A DNA stretch of 64,000 nt from Chloroflexota bacterium (lineage in GTDB: Bacteria; Chloroflexota; Anaerolineae; Anaerolineales; Villigracilaceae), in assembly GCA_016191845.1 (NCBI GenBank), contig JACPVF010000003.1, positions 1 to 64,000 of the forward strand, written 5' to 3'. Shown in pieces: positions 48,794 through 58,746 of the stretch. The position numbers and the translations under genes were made by a program. The notes beneath the pieces were generated by a model. The model did not search any database, was not told the origin of the DNA, and saw only the letters and a program-made list of their open reading frames with translations. How positions within the stretch are numbered: the stretch's first letter is position 1; each line of letters starts with the position of its first letter.

Positions 48794-49066
48794 TTAATGC
48801 CGCCGCTTCAATTCTGCCAGCACCAACTCGGGAGACAGTCCGCGCGCAGACAGCAGCACCAGCGTGTGATAGGTCAGGTCGGCCACTTCCTCGATCAGGC
48901 GCTGATCCTCCTGCGCGAGCGCGGCCACCACCACCTCGGTGCCTTCCTCGCCGACCTTCTGTGCGATACGCGGCAGTCCTTCGGCGAATAGACTGGAAGT
49001 GTACGACCCCTCGCTGGGATTTTTCTTGCGGTCTTCGATCACGTCGAACAGCCATTGAATGCTCAT
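48794..49066 (-). CDS. hisE: Phosphoribosyl-ATP diphosphatase
   Basis: The 90-aa enzyme has the MazG-like motif RIAQKVGEEGTEVVVAALA...EEVADLTYHTLVLL with the metal-binding EE-x-E...D residues. It removes pyrophosphate from PR-ATP, the second step of histidine synthesis. It is the last gene of the his operon, separate from hisI rather than fused. GGAGAAATC precedes the ATG. Confidence 0.96.
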   Translation of the reverse strand: MSIQWLFDVIEDRKKNPSEGSYTSSLFAEGLPRIAQKVGEEGTEVVVAALAQEDQRLIEEVADLTYHTLVLLSARGLSPELVLAELKRRH

Positions 49067-49079
49067 GATTTCTCCTATG

Positions 49080-49112
49080 AGACCCTAAGGGTTTTGGAAA
49101 CCCTTAGGGTCT
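49080..49112. repeat. Inverted repeat at the hisI 3' end
   Basis: AGACCCTAAGGGTTT / AAACCCTTAGGGTCT, a 15-bp perfect stem that supplies the TAA stop of hisI. It is probably an inserted repeat. Confidence 0.75.
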
Positions 49113-49436
49113 GACTATCTCTCGATAAAAACACGTCCGCTCGCCCGTGTGGCAGGCGGGACCTGCGGGCTGGACGAGAATCAACAGCGTGTCGGCGTCG
49201 CAATCCACGCGGACCCCGACCACGCGTTGCACATTTCCCGACGTGGCGCCCTTGTGCCACAACTCCCGACGGCTGCGCGACCAGAAGACGGTCTCGCCCG
49301 TCTCCATCGTCAGCCGCAGGGATTCGGCGTTCATGTAGGCCAGCATCAATACTTCCTGCGTGTCTGCATCCTGCACGATGGCAGGGACCAGGCCGCTGGC
49401 ATCATATTTTATTTCGCTCAACAACTCTTCTTTCAT
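49104..49436 (-). CDS. hisI: Phosphoribosyl-AMP cyclohydrolase
   Basis: The 110-aa protein has the HisI motifs [47 protein letters not shown] and the zinc-binding ACHTG / C pair. It opens the purine ring of PR-AMP. The C-terminus ends inside the hairpin at 49080-49112. Confidence 0.97.
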   Translation of the reverse strand: MKEELLSEIKYDASGLVPAIVQDADTQEVLMLAYMNAESLRLTMETGETVFWSRSRRELWHKGATSGNVQRVVGVRVDCDADTLLILVQPAGPACHTGERTCFYREIVRP

Positions 49437-49449
49437 CTTTCCTCTTTCA

Positions 49450-50205
49450 TCAAAACCTGACGGGCACGCCCCAACCCTGCAACTCTCTCTTCAACTCAGG
49501 GATGCGCAGCTTCCCATCATGGAACAGCGACGCGGCCAGCGCTGCATCTGCCTGACCCTTCGTGAGCACTTCCGCGAAGTGCGTCGGCATCCCTGCCCCA
49601 CCCGAGGCGATGACAGGCACGGGCACCAGGTTCGAGATGATGCTGGTCAGCTCCAGGTCGTAGCCTGCCAGCGTGCCGTCGGCGTCCATGCTGGTGAGCA
49701 GGATCTCGCCCGCGCCCAGTTCCACGCCGCGCACGGCCCATTCGAGCGCATCGAGCCCCGTGGGCACACGCCCGCCGTTGACGTAGACTTCCCAGCCCGA
49801 GCCATTGCGTCGCGCGTCGATGGCCAGCACGATGCACTGCGCACCGAAACGCAAGGCGCCCTCCGAAAGCAGTTCGGGCGTCTTCACCGCCGCCGAGTTG
49901 ACGCTGACCTTATCCGCGCCCGCCAGCAGCAGGTTGCGCATGTCGTCCACTACGCGGATGCCGCCGCCGACGGTCAACGGCATGAATACGCTCTCAGCCA
50001 CGCGGCTGACCAGCTCGAGCGTGGTCTGCCGTCCCTCGTGCGTGGCGGAGATGTCGAGGAAGACCAGTTCGTCCGCGCCCTGTTCGTCGTACAGGCGCGC
50101 CTGCTCGACGGGGTCACCCGCATCGCGCAGGTTGACGAAGTTGACGCCTTTCACCACGCGTCCATCTTTGATGTCGAGGCAGGGGATGATTCGTTTTGCC
50201 AGCAT
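49450..50205 (-). CDS. hisF: Imidazole glycerol phosphate synthase, cyclase subunit
   Basis: The 251-aa TIM barrel begins [20 protein letters not shown] with the catalytic Asp11, and has LTVGGGIR and a later ASGGAGMP phosphate site. Together with HisH it makes IGP and AICAR. It is separated from hisA by a 76-nt repeat-like gap. Confidence 0.98.
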   Translation of the reverse strand: MLAKRIIPCLDIKDGRVVKGVNFVNLRDAGDPVEQARLYDEQGADELVFLDISATHEGRQTTLELVSRVAESVFMPLTVGGGIRVVDDMRNLLLAGADKVSVNSAAVKTPELLSEGALRFGAQCIVLAIDARRNGSGWEVYVNGGRVPTGLDALEWAVRGVELGAGEILLTSMDADGTLAGYDLELTSIISNLVPVPVIASGGAGMPTHFAEVLTKGQADAALAASLFHDGKLRIPELKRELQGWGVPVRF

Positions 50206-50281
50206 AAGTTCTCCTTACGGTTGAAAGTTGCAGGTTGGACAGTTTACAAGTTCAAGGCACAACCTTCCAACTTTCCAACCT
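50206..50281. repeat. Repeat-rich gap between hisA and hisF
   Basis: GTTGAAAGTTGCAGGTTGG and CCAACCTTCAAACCTG are imperfect inverted arms. Related words (AACTTTCAACCTGCAACC) occur in the gap 52191-52258 between hisC and hisB. Confidence 0.55.
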
Positions 50282-50998
50282 TCAAACCTGTAACGCTTTT
50301 CTGAGATCAACCGTTCCGTCATACAACGCGCGGCCGATGATGCAACCTGCCAGGCCCGCTTCCCTGGCAGCGATGACATCGTCGATGGTGTGTACGCCGC
50401 CCGAGGCGATCACGTCCAGGCCGCTGTGGACGGAGAGTTCGCGGGTCGCGGGGATGTTCAGCCCGCTGCCCAACCCGTCGCGGCTGACGTCGGTGAAGAT
50501 AACGGTACCCAGCCCGAGGGTCCGCATGTGAAGGGCCAGGCCGAGGGCGGGCACGCCGCTGTCATCCTTCCAGCCGCGCGTGCGGACCCATCCGTCGCGC
50601 GCGTCGATGCCCACGGCGATGTGCTGCGCTCCGAAACGGGTCAACGATTCGGCCACAATATCGGGCTGCTCGATGGCAACCGTGCCTAGGATCACGCGGC
50701 TGACGCCCAATCCCAACGCAGCTCCAATTGAATCCAGCGAACGCATCCCGCCGCCGAATTGCACACGCGTGCCCAACTTCAGGATCGACTCGAGCGCGGC
50801 ACGATTGGCCTGATCGCTTTCGCCAAAGGCACCATCTAAATTCACAACGTGCAACCAGGCCGCACCCGTATCGAGCCAACGTCGCGCCGTCTCGGCGGGA
50901 TCATCGCTGTAGGCGGTCAGGCGCGCGGGGTCGCCTTCCTTGAGGCGCACCACCTTTCCGCCGCGCAGATCAATGGCAGGATAGATCGTAAAGCTCAT
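50282..50998 (-). CDS. hisA: Phosphoribosylformimino-AICAR-P isomerase
   Basis: The 238-aa TIM barrel starts FTIYPAIDLRGGKVVRLKEG with the catalytic Asp, has VQFGGGMRS and a C-terminal IASGGVHTIDDV. It isomerises ProFAR to PRFAR. It overlaps hisH by 4 nt. Confidence 0.98.
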   Translation of the reverse strand: MSFTIYPAIDLRGGKVVRLKEGDPARLTAYSDDPAETARRWLDTGAAWLHVVNLDGAFGESDQANRAALESILKLGTRVQFGGGMRSLDSIGAALGLGVSRVILGTVAIEQPDIVAESLTRFGAQHIAVGIDARDGWVRTRGWKDDSGVPALGLALHMRTLGLGTVIFTDVSRDGLGSGLNIPATRELSVHSGLDVIASGGVHTIDDVIAAREAGLAGCIIGRALYDGTVDLRKALQV

Positions 50999-51606
50999 GC
51001 CGCCTCCACAAAATTCTTTAAGATTTGCAGCCCCACCGCCTGACTCTTCTCGGGGTGGAATTGCACGCCGAAGATGTTCTCTTGCCGCACCGCACAGGCG
51101 TAGCGCAGGCCATAGTCGGTGAAGGCGATCACGTCGGAGGATTGTTTGGGGAGACAGTAATACGAGTGATTGAAGTAGACGTACGAACCCGAGGGGACGC
51201 CCTCGAACAAGCTGGCGTTCTGGACCTCAAGCTGGTTCCAGCCCGTATGCGGAATCTTCACCGAGAGCGACTCCTCGAAGCGCACGACCCTGCCTTGCAG
51301 CAATCCCAGCCCCGCGTGTTGACCCATCTCCTCGCCCACGTCGAACAGCGCCTGCATGCCGACGCAGATGCCCAACAGTGGAACGCCGCCCAACGCCACC
51401 TCGAGGACGGCGTCTTCCAGCCCGAGCGTGCGCAAGCCAGACATGAAATCGCCGAAGGCCCCCACCCCAGGCAGGACCACACGTTTGCCCGATAAAACCT
51501 TTTTCGGGTCGCTGGTGCGATCCACGTTCGCACCGACGCTTTCCAGCGCCTTCTGTACCGAGCGCAAATTGCCCGTGCCCGCATCGATCAAGATGATGTC
51601 TTTCAT
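50995..51606 (-). CDS. hisH: Imidazole glycerol phosphate synthase, glutaminase subunit
   Basis: The 203-aa class I amidotransferase has [28 protein letters not shown], the nucleophile Cys in [12 protein letters not shown] and the His/Glu of [11 protein letters not shown]. It supplies ammonia to HisF. It overlaps hisB and hisA by 4 nt each. Confidence 0.98.
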   Translation of the reverse strand: MKDIILIDAGTGNLRSVQKALESVGANVDRTSDPKKVLSGKRVVLPGVGAFGDFMSGLRTLGLEDAVLEVALGGVPLLGICVGMQALFDVGEEMGQHAGLGLLQGRVVRFEESLSVKIPHTGWNQLEVQNASLFEGVPSGSYVYFNHSYYCLPKQSSDVIAFTDYGLRYACAVRQENIFGVQFHPEKSQAVGLQILKNFVEAA

Positions 51607-52190
51607 AAGCTTCCCTTCGTAGATGGGATCATGCCGCCGCGGCGTGGATCAAATTGCGTGGCCGCGTCCAAGGCACGTGCCCAGGCCTTGAACAACGCCT
51701 CGGCCTGATGATGGTCATCGCGGCCGTACAGGACACGCGCGTGCAAGTTGCAGCGCGCCGTCACCGCAAAGGACTCGAAGAAATGCGGAAACAAGGTGGT
51801 CGGGATGTTGCCCACGTAGGGCGTGTGCCATTCGGCCTGCACCACCGTGTAGGGCCGCCCCGAAAGGTCCACGGCGACGTGCGCCAGAGTCTCATCCATC
51901 GGCGCGAAACAATCGCCCATGCGGAGGATGCCCTTGCGGTCGCCGAGTGCCTGGTCGAAGGCCTGACCCAACGTCAGCGCCACATCCTCGACCGTGTGAT
52001 GCACGTCGATGTGCAAATCGCCCTGAGCTTTGACCGTCAGGTCGAAGAGTCCGTGTACGGCGAGATGCGTCAGCATGTGATCGAGAAAGCCGACGCCCGT
52101 GGAGATGTTGTGCTGGCCTGTTCCGTCGAGGTTGAGGCTGATCTCGATCTGGGTTTCGTTGGTTTGGCGGGAAATTTGTGCGGTACGCAT
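51603..52190 (-). CDS. hisB: Imidazoleglycerol-phosphate dehydratase (monofunctional)
   Basis: The 195-aa enzyme carries the metal-binding HHTVEDVAL and [12 protein letters not shown] motifs and [16 protein letters not shown]. It lacks the phosphatase domain of enterobacterial HisB. ATG 52190 follows AAGGAGCAACC; the longer frame upstream is repeat DNA. Confidence 0.97.
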   Translation of the reverse strand: MRTAQISRQTNETQIEISLNLDGTGQHNISTGVGFLDHMLTHLAVHGLFDLTVKAQGDLHIDVHHTVEDVALTLGQAFDQALGDRKGILRMGDCFAPMDETLAHVAVDLSGRPYTVVQAEWHTPYVGNIPTTLFPHFFESFAVTARCNLHARVLYGRDDHHQAEALFKAWARALDAATQFDPRRGGMIPSTKGSL

Positions 52191-52258
52191 GGTTGCTCCT
52201 TGAGTTCGCAAGTTGACAGGTCTGAAGGTCCGAACTTTCAACCTGCAACCTTCCAACT

Positions 52259-53346
<1,088 letters not shown>

Positions 53347-53350
<4 letters not shown>

Positions 53351-54342
53351 CTCTTCAACTCCGCCAGCATGGCCGTGTAGCGCGGCGGCTCTTCTTCAAA
53401 GATATAGGTCACAGGCGAGACGATGATGCCGCTGCCACCCACCTGTCGCAGTTCGCCGACGGCCTGCGCCAGCTTGTCGCGCCGCACCACCACCGTGACC
53501 GAATACCAGGGCTGGCCCTCGCGCACGATGATCGGGCTGATGGTCGGTCCCTGCAAACCGCCAACGCTGGTCTCGTTGAACATCTTGTGCGCGATGGCCT
53601 CAGGGCTTTCGCCGCGCATGTTGGCGATGACCAGCAGATTCTCCTTGGCGCGCAGGTGCGCCTCGATATATTCGAGCAGACGGCGCGCCATCTCCAACGT
53701 CTCGGGCCGTTCCTGCAAAGCCTTGCGATTGGCGATCAACGCCGCCTGCGAAGGCTGGATCACGCCGTCGGGCAGCGCGCGCAGGCGATTATCCTTGAGA
53801 GTCTGCCCCGAGGAAACCAGGTCCGAGATGATGTCGGCATAGCCGATGGTGGGTGCCGTTTCGAGAGTCCCTTCGGCGGCGATCAGGCTGTGTGGAATCC
53901 CTTGCTGGCTGAGGAAGCGCTCGGTCAGGACGGGGAACTTGGTGGCCACTCGCAGCGGTCGGCCCAGGGTGGCAGACCAGGCCTTGAGCGTCGGCAGGTC
54001 GTTGACCTGGTCCCAGGCTTCAGGCACGGCCAGGGTCAGGGCGCAATGTCCAAACCCGAGCGCGTCGTGCAGGATCAGGATGTCGCCATTGTCGCCGCGC
54101 TTCTCTTCGAGCACGTCGATGCCCGTGATGCCAAAGTCCACGCTGCCCTGACGCACGCTGGCCACGATATCGCCCGGGCGCTGAAAGAGGACTCCCAGTT
54201 CGGGCAGCGCGGGAATCTCCGCCTGATATTGGCGCGGATTGGGCTTGAACACCGAGAGACCCGCCTGCGTCAGGAAACTCAGGGCCATGTCCTGCAAGCG
54301 GCCTTTAGAGGGGAGGGAAAGTCGAACAGTTGATGTTTGCAT
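53347..54342 (-). CDS. hisG: ATP phosphoribosyltransferase, long form
   Basis: The 331-aa enzyme starts MQTSTVRLSLPSKGRLQDMA, contains the PRPP region EGTLETAPTIGYADIISDLV and has a C-terminal ACT-like regulatory part (PWYSVTVVVRRDKLAQAVGE). It is therefore of the long, histidine-inhibited type without HisZ. It catalyses the first step of the pathway. AAAGGATTCTTT precedes the ATG. It is the first structural gene after the attenuator. Confidence 0.97.
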
Positions 54343-54367
54343 AAAGAATCCTTTAGGTGGAATTAAA

Positions 54368-54395
54368 CAAAAAGTCCCGACCATGGTCGGGACTT
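54368..54395 (-). terminator. his attenuator terminator
   Basis: On the minus strand AAGTCCCGACC / GGTCGGGACTT forms a perfect 11-bp stem with a 2-nt centre and a TTTTTG tail, 26 nt before the hisG start. It can be opened by pairing of its left arm with GGTCGGGA inside the leader ORF (54447-54454). Confidence 0.88.
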
Positions 54396-54418
54396 GATGA
54401 GGGTTGTGCTGGTTCCTA

Positions 54419-54505
54419 TTATCGAACAGGTACGCGCACAAACACCTCCCGACCATGCGGGAAGAGAGTATGATGATGGTGCTTAAGCGCGCAAATGATG
54501 TTCAT
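54419..54505 (-). CDS. hisL: his operon leader peptide
   Basis: The 28-aa ORF begins MNIICALK, then has four consecutive His codons (residues 9-12, 54470-54481), then TLFPHGREVF with a fifth His. This is the hallmark of his attenuation leader peptides. The downstream coding part contains two RNA arms: CTTCCCG (54458-54464) and GGTCGGGAGG (54446-54455). These can pair with each other, or the second can pair with the terminator's left arm. The ATG lies only about 4 nt after the predicted transcription start, so translation is probably leaderless. Confidence 0.88.
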   Translation of the reverse strand: MNIICALKHHHHTLFPHGREVFVRVPVR

Positions 54506-54515
54506 GTTGGGCGGC

Positions 54516-54544
54516 AGTATACCAACGGGGCACGGAATTGACAA
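54516..54544 (-). promoter_or_regulatory. Promoter of the his operon
   Basis: Minus strand TTGTCA (54539-54544), 17 nt and TATACT (54516-54521). The predicted start is near 54509. It is back to back with the promoter of the sensor kinase gene. Confidence 0.82.
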
Positions 54545-54553
54545 GCGTTGTTT

Positions 54554-54581
54554 TTGAAAGGTTGGACGGCTGGCGTATAAT
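54554..54581 (+). promoter_or_regulatory. Promoter of the KdpD-like kinase gene, probably leaderless
   Basis: TTGAAA (54554-54559), 16 nt and TATAAT (54576-54581); the ATG at 54588 lies 6 nt after the -10 box with no Shine-Dalgarno. Confidence 0.75.
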
Positions 54582-54587
54582 CTACGC

Positions 54588-56039
54588 ATGCGATTGTCCT
54601 ATGTCACATCCCACGCGCTGCGATACTTCCTGGCAGTCCTGTTGGTAGCCGTGGTGACGGCGGCTTTCTTTACCATGCGTGAGGCGTTGGAGACTTCCAT
54701 CATCGCCCTGCTCTACCTGCTGCCTGTGGTATTGATCACCGTCCTGTGGGGGTTGCGACCTGGCATCACCACCGCCGCGCTGGCCTTCTTTGCTTTCAAT
54801 TATTTCTTCATCAAACCGTATTACACACTGGCCATCCACCAACCAGGTGACCTGGTGGTGCTGATGGTCTTCCTGATCGTGGCCGTGGTCATCAGCCAGT
54901 TGGTGGGGCGCGCCCAAGCCAGCACCATTGCCGCCACCGCCCGCGAACGGGAGGCGACCCAACTCTACGAACTGAGCACCGCACTAACGGGTTTACACGA
55001 TGACCGCATCGTCGCGGAGATTCTCGCCAGGCAGGTGCAGGCCACCGCGGACGGCGAGCATGTCGAGATCCACATCCAGGGCGCGGACGATTCTTACCGT
55101 CTACCCGAGACGCAGGCCCCCGCCCGCGCCGCCGAGTTGGCCGTCCCCATCCAGGCGGCGCGCGGCGTGCTTGGCGAGATCCGCTTGTGGCGCATGGCCC
55201 CCGCCATCTCATCCAGTGAAAAGCGATTATTGCAGACCTTCGCCAGTCAGGGCGCGCTGGCCCTCGAACGGGCACGCCTGGCCCAGGCGGAATCGCGCGC
55301 GCGCGTCCTCGAAGAAAGCGACCGGTTGAAATCGGTGCTGCTCTCTTCGGTCTCGCACGAGCTTCGCACGCCGCTCTCGACCATCAAGGCGGCGGCATCC
55401 AGCCTGCGGCGGGACGAGGTCGGCTGGGATTCGCTGGCGCGCGTCGAGTTGATCGCCGCCATCGACGACGAAGCGGACCACCTGAATATGCTGGTCGGCA
55501 ACCTGCTGGACATGTCACGCATCGAGTCGGGGGCGCTCAAACCCAAGCGTGAATGGAACATCCTGCCCGAGATCCTCGGCAGTGTGCTGGCGCGCATGCG
55601 TCATGCCATCGAAGATCACAGGCTCAACGTTGATGTGCCCGAGAGCCTGCCGATGGTCCCCGTCGATTATGTGCAAATGGAGCAGGTCTTCACCAACCTG
55701 ATCAGCAACAGCCTGAAGTATGCGCCCGCCGCCTCGGTCATTCACATTTGCGCCAAGGTCGAGGGCGAAACCATTCATGTGCAGGTCAGCAACCAGGGGC
55801 CGCAGATTCCGCCCGAGCATCTCGAACGCATCTTCGACAAGTTCTACCGCATCACCGCTGCCGACCGCGTGACGGGCACTGGGTTGGGCCTCTCGATCTG
55901 CAAAGGCATCATCGAGGCGCATGGCGGACGCATCTGGGCCGAGAACGTCAGCGACGGGCTGGCCTTCAACTTCACCCTGCCCCTCACCTGGGAAGGCTCC
56001 CCGCCCCCGCAACTCCCGCCCGACACGGAGATCGAATGA
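54588..56039 (+). CDS. KdpD-like sensor histidine kinase lacking the Usp/KdpD N-domain
   Basis: The 483-aa protein has a four-helix DUF4118-type membrane domain (about residues 10-105, with FFAFNYFFIKPYYTLAIHQP), a GAF-like region, HisKA with SHELRTPL (His257), and an HATPase domain with the N box NSLKYA and TGTGLGLSICKGI. This is the C-terminal three quarters of KdpD; the cytoplasmic N-terminal KdpD/Usp domain is missing. It overlaps the response regulator by 4 nt. No kdpFABC lies nearby, but potassium-type transporter genes follow. Confidence 0.9.
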   Translation: MRLSYVTSHALRYFLAVLLVAVVTAAFFTMREALETSIIALLYLLPVVLITVLWGLRPGITTAALAFFAFNYFFIKPYYTLAIHQPGDLVVLMVFLIVAVVISQLVGRAQASTIAATAREREATQLYELSTALTGLHDDRIVAEILARQVQATADGEHVEIHIQGADDSYRLPETQAPARAAELAVPIQAARGVLGEIRLWRMAPAISSSEKRLLQTFASQGALALERARLAQAESRARVLEESDRLKSVLLSSVSHELRTPLSTIKAAASSLRRDEVGWDSLARVELIAAIDDEADHLNMLVGNLLDMSRIESGALKPKREWNILPEILGSVLARMRHAIEDHRLNVDVPESLPMVPVDYVQMEQVFTNLISNSLKYAPAASVIHICAKVEGETIHVQVSNQGPQIPPEHLERIFDKFYRITAADRVTGTGLGLSICKGIIEAHGGRIWAENVSDGLAFNFTLPLTWEGSPPPQLPPDTEIE

Positions 56040-56731
56040 GCAACGCGCCGCACATCCTCGTCATCGACGATGAACCACAGATCCAACGCGCCATCCGCAC
56101 CATTCTGACCGAGAAGGGATTCCAGGTCAGCACCGCCAGCCGCGGCGAGGAAGGCCTGACCCTGGCCGCGGCCCACGAGCCCGATATCGTCATCCTCGAT
56201 CTGGGTCTGCCCGACATCGACGGCATCGAGGTCACGCGCCGCCTGCGCGAGTGGACGCAATGCCCGATCCTGATCCTCTCGGTGCGCGACAGCGAACGCG
56301 ACAAGGTGGCCGCCCTCGATCAGGGCGCCGACGATTACCTGACCAAGCCCTTCGGCATCGAGGAATTGCTGGCGCGCGTGCGCGTGGCGCTTCGTCATTC
56401 CAGCAGCCGGCAGGGCACGCAGAGCAAGCTGGTCAGGGCAGGCGACCTGTCGATCGACCTGGCCTGGCATCTGGTCAAGCGCGGCGAAGAGGAGATCAAG
56501 CTGACGGGCACCGAGTACAAGCTGCTGGCCTACCTGGCCGCCAACCACGGACGCGTGCTCACGCATCAAAGCATCCTCATCCACGTTTGGGGTCCCGCCG
56601 ACGCCGATCACACCGAATATCTGCGCGTCTACATGCGCCAACTGCGCAAGAAGCTTGAAGTCGATCCCGAACAGCCGCAATACATCCTCACCGAGCCTGG
56701 GATCGGGTATCGGTTCATTGCGGATGAATGA
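56036..56731 (+). CDS. KdpE-like OmpR-family response regulator
   Basis: The 231-aa protein has a receiver domain with the acidic pair IDDE, phospho-acceptor Asp55 in VILDLGLPD and Lys in TKPFG, then an OmpR-type winged helix (LTGTEYKLLAYLAANHGRVL). It resembles KdpE. It is coupled to the kinase by ATGA overlap. Potential targets are the transporter genes downstream. Confidence 0.93.
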   Translation: MSNAPHILVIDDEPQIQRAIRTILTEKGFQVSTASRGEEGLTLAAAHEPDIVILDLGLPDIDGIEVTRRLREWTQCPILILSVRDSERDKVAALDQGADDYLTKPFGIEELLARVRVALRHSSSRQGTQSKLVRAGDLSIDLAWHLVKRGEEEIKLTGTEYKLLAYLAANHGRVLTHQSILIHVWGPADADHTEYLRVYMRQLRKKLEVDPEQPQYILTEPGIGYRFIADE

Positions 56732-56739
56732 CTCCGCCC

Positions 56740-56845
56740 TGAGCGGAGCGAGGCGATAGCCAAGCGCAGTCGAAGGGCAAGAGAAAAAGTTCGATATTTA
56801 ATTTTCGTCCTTCGACTACGCCGCAAAGAACACGCGGCTCCGCTC
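56740..56845. repeat. Dispersed repeat, family 2 copy B
   Basis: TGAGCGGAGCGAGGC ... GCGCAGTCGAAGG ... CCTTCGACTACGCC ... GCTCCGCTC, the same design as 21301-21406. Confidence 0.75.
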
Positions 56846-56864
56846 GAGACGATATACCTTGCAG

Positions 56865-56887
56865 CGCCCTTACAAAAGGGCGTTTTT
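56865..56887 (+). terminator. Terminator after the response regulator
   Basis: CGCCCTT / AAGGGCG with a 4-nt loop and TTTTT. Confidence 0.82.
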
Positions 56888-56969
56888 ATTTGTTCTTTAT
56901 GCGATTGCCCTGATTTTTTGTCACCATTTTATGCCGGGGGAATAGGATTATCTCATTCGTGAGGTACCC

Positions 56970-57611
56970 ATGAACAGACTCGACTCCCACTCAACCGCCC
57001 CAGCCTTCGAAGTCCTGCCCGATTCCGTGGACCCCGGGCCTGCCCGCCGTTTACTCGTCCTGATGCCCGACCCCGAAGTGGATTCCGTCAACGCCGCCCG
57101 CAGGGTTTGGGAGTTGGCCAGTTCCCTGCAGGGCAGGGTCCAGCTCCTCGGCCTGTGCCATGACGAGGTCCAGGAGGCCAGCCTGCGCAGGCGCATGGTC
57201 ACGCTCGGAGCGATGGTCTCGTCTGAGAACCTGCCGGCCGAATCCAGGGTCGAGTTCAGCCGCGATTGGCTGGACGCCGTCCGCAAGAACTGGCAGGAAG
57301 GGGATGTCGTCGTCTGCTTTGCAGGACAGCCCGCAGGCTTGGGGCACCGGTCACTGGGCGATCTGCTTGAGTCGAACTTGAATGTCACCGTGCACGTGCT
57401 GGATGGGGTGTACCCCATCGAGACGCCGCGCCCGCAATGGGTCGCCAGTCTGATGGCCTGGGGCGGCTCCCTCGGCTTGATCGCGGGGTTCCTGTGGCTG
57501 CAAGTAAGGCTGACCAACCTGTCGAATGATTGGGCTCACACCGCCCTGATGTACTTGTCCATCCTGCTCGAGATCGGTGCGGTCTGGGGCTGGAATTCGC
57601 TATTTTCATAA
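56970..57611 (+). CDS. Usp-like protein with C-terminal membrane hairpin
   Basis: The 213-aa protein starts soluble (RRLLVLMPDPEVDSVNAARR looks like a Usp/HUP-fold first strand and helix) and ends with two membrane helices (about 155-175 and 188-207). I do not recognise a family. It is followed 18 nt later by the 369-aa unknown and then the permease, so it may sense or regulate transport. Confidence 0.7.
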   Translation: MNRLDSHSTAPAFEVLPDSVDPGPARRLLVLMPDPEVDSVNAARRVWELASSLQGRVQLLGLCHDEVQEASLRRRMVTLGAMVSSENLPAESRVEFSRDWLDAVRKNWQEGDVVVCFAGQPAGLGHRSLGDLLESNLNVTVHVLDGVYPIETPRPQWVASLMAWGGSLGLIAGFLWLQVRLTNLSNDWAHTALMYLSILLEIGAVWGWNSLFS

Positions 57612-57629
57612 TTTTTTCAAAGGTTCAAC

Positions 57630-58739
57630 ATGTTAGAGACAAATCCGAAAGTGTTATCCGATCGCCTGGCCGAAGATTACGAACGCCAGCAAGCCTTGTT
57701 CGTAGCACAGCCTGCCATCGTGCAACGTTTCTTCGAGACGCAGGGCAAGCAGATCGCGCAGGCCGTGGTGGACGGCGACTCGCAAGTCAGCTTCTCTCTG
57801 CCCGACCGCGTGGTCTGCACGCTGGAGAATGTAGCCCAGCCCGCGCTGGTGACCATCCCGCAGGGTCAGCGTACCCGCTCGGCTGGCAGTTTCCTCAATC
57901 GCTTCCGCAAGGTGGAACTGTACAAGGAATTACGCCACACCTTCATCGAACTGGAGCAGTCGCCCGACCGCGCGGTCTCCGTGGCGGCGGGATTGTTGCG
58001 CCACGCCACCGTGCTGCACATGGTGCATCAGATGCTGCCCGCGGGACGCTCGGTCACCTACCAACCCGCCGACGAAGACGAGACCATCCCGTCCATCCCC
58101 GCGATCGACGGCCTGGAGCCCGAGTCTGCCATCACGGCATCCACCGACGCCATTGCCGAGGAAGGTCAGACTGACGAAGGCCGCGGCGACCTGCTCGTGC
58201 CGTTCGTGCCGTATGCGCGCAAGTTCTTCCTGCCACAATGGGTGGCTTTCGATGAAGACAGCAGCCTGTTGGCCAAGTCTGTGGATGAGGCCGAGGCGCA
58301 CGTCAAGTCGATGCAGCGCTTCCTGGAAGTGTTGTTCCTGGCGGTGGCGCTGGCCCCTTATATCTCCACAGACGAGGAGTACGCCAAGAAGCGCTACGGC
58401 ATGTTGGGACAACTCGTCAACCAGGGGCGCGCACTGGCCATCTATCAGGTGAGGGACATCATCGCCCGCATCAAGGAACGTGCCGCGGCTGGCAGCCTGA
58501 ACCGCGGCCTGCGTTTGAGCCTGCCCTACTTCGACGACCAGGATCTGAAATTGGAGATCTCCAACTTCGAAGTGATCCCGTCGGGACGAATCATGTTCGT
58601 GCCCGCCTTTGTCGTCCGCGCGGTCCAGCAAGAGGAAGTCAAGGTCAGTCAGGACACGCGCTACAACCCATCCACCCGCAAGCATTTACTCGGTCTGCTC
58701 GACCTGCTCGAACAGGCTTTTGAAACTGAAAACCAATAG
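57630..58739 (+). CDS. Hypothetical protein, 369 aa
   Basis: Mostly helical, without membrane helices; starts MLETNPKVLSDRLAEDYERQ. A long acidic, low-complexity loop (about 150-190) separates two domains. I do not recognise it. It lies between the Usp-like protein and the KimA-like permease in a tight operon, so it may be a cytoplasmic partner of that permease. Confidence 0.7.
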   Translation: MLETNPKVLSDRLAEDYERQQALFVAQPAIVQRFFETQGKQIAQAVVDGDSQVSFSLPDRVVCTLENVAQPALVTIPQGQRTRSAGSFLNRFRKVELYKELRHTFIELEQSPDRAVSVAAGLLRHATVLHMVHQMLPAGRSVTYQPADEDETIPSIPAIDGLEPESAITASTDAIAEEGQTDEGRGDLLVPFVPYARKFFLPQWVAFDEDSSLLAKSVDEAEAHVKSMQRFLEVLFLAVALAPYISTDEEYAKKRYGMLGQLVNQGRALAIYQVRDIIARIKERAAAGSLNRGLRLSLPYFDDQDLKLEISNFEVIPSGRIMFVPAFVVRAVQQEEVKVSQDTRYNPSTRKHLLGLLDLLEQAFETENQ

Positions 58740-58746
58740 GCCCAGA

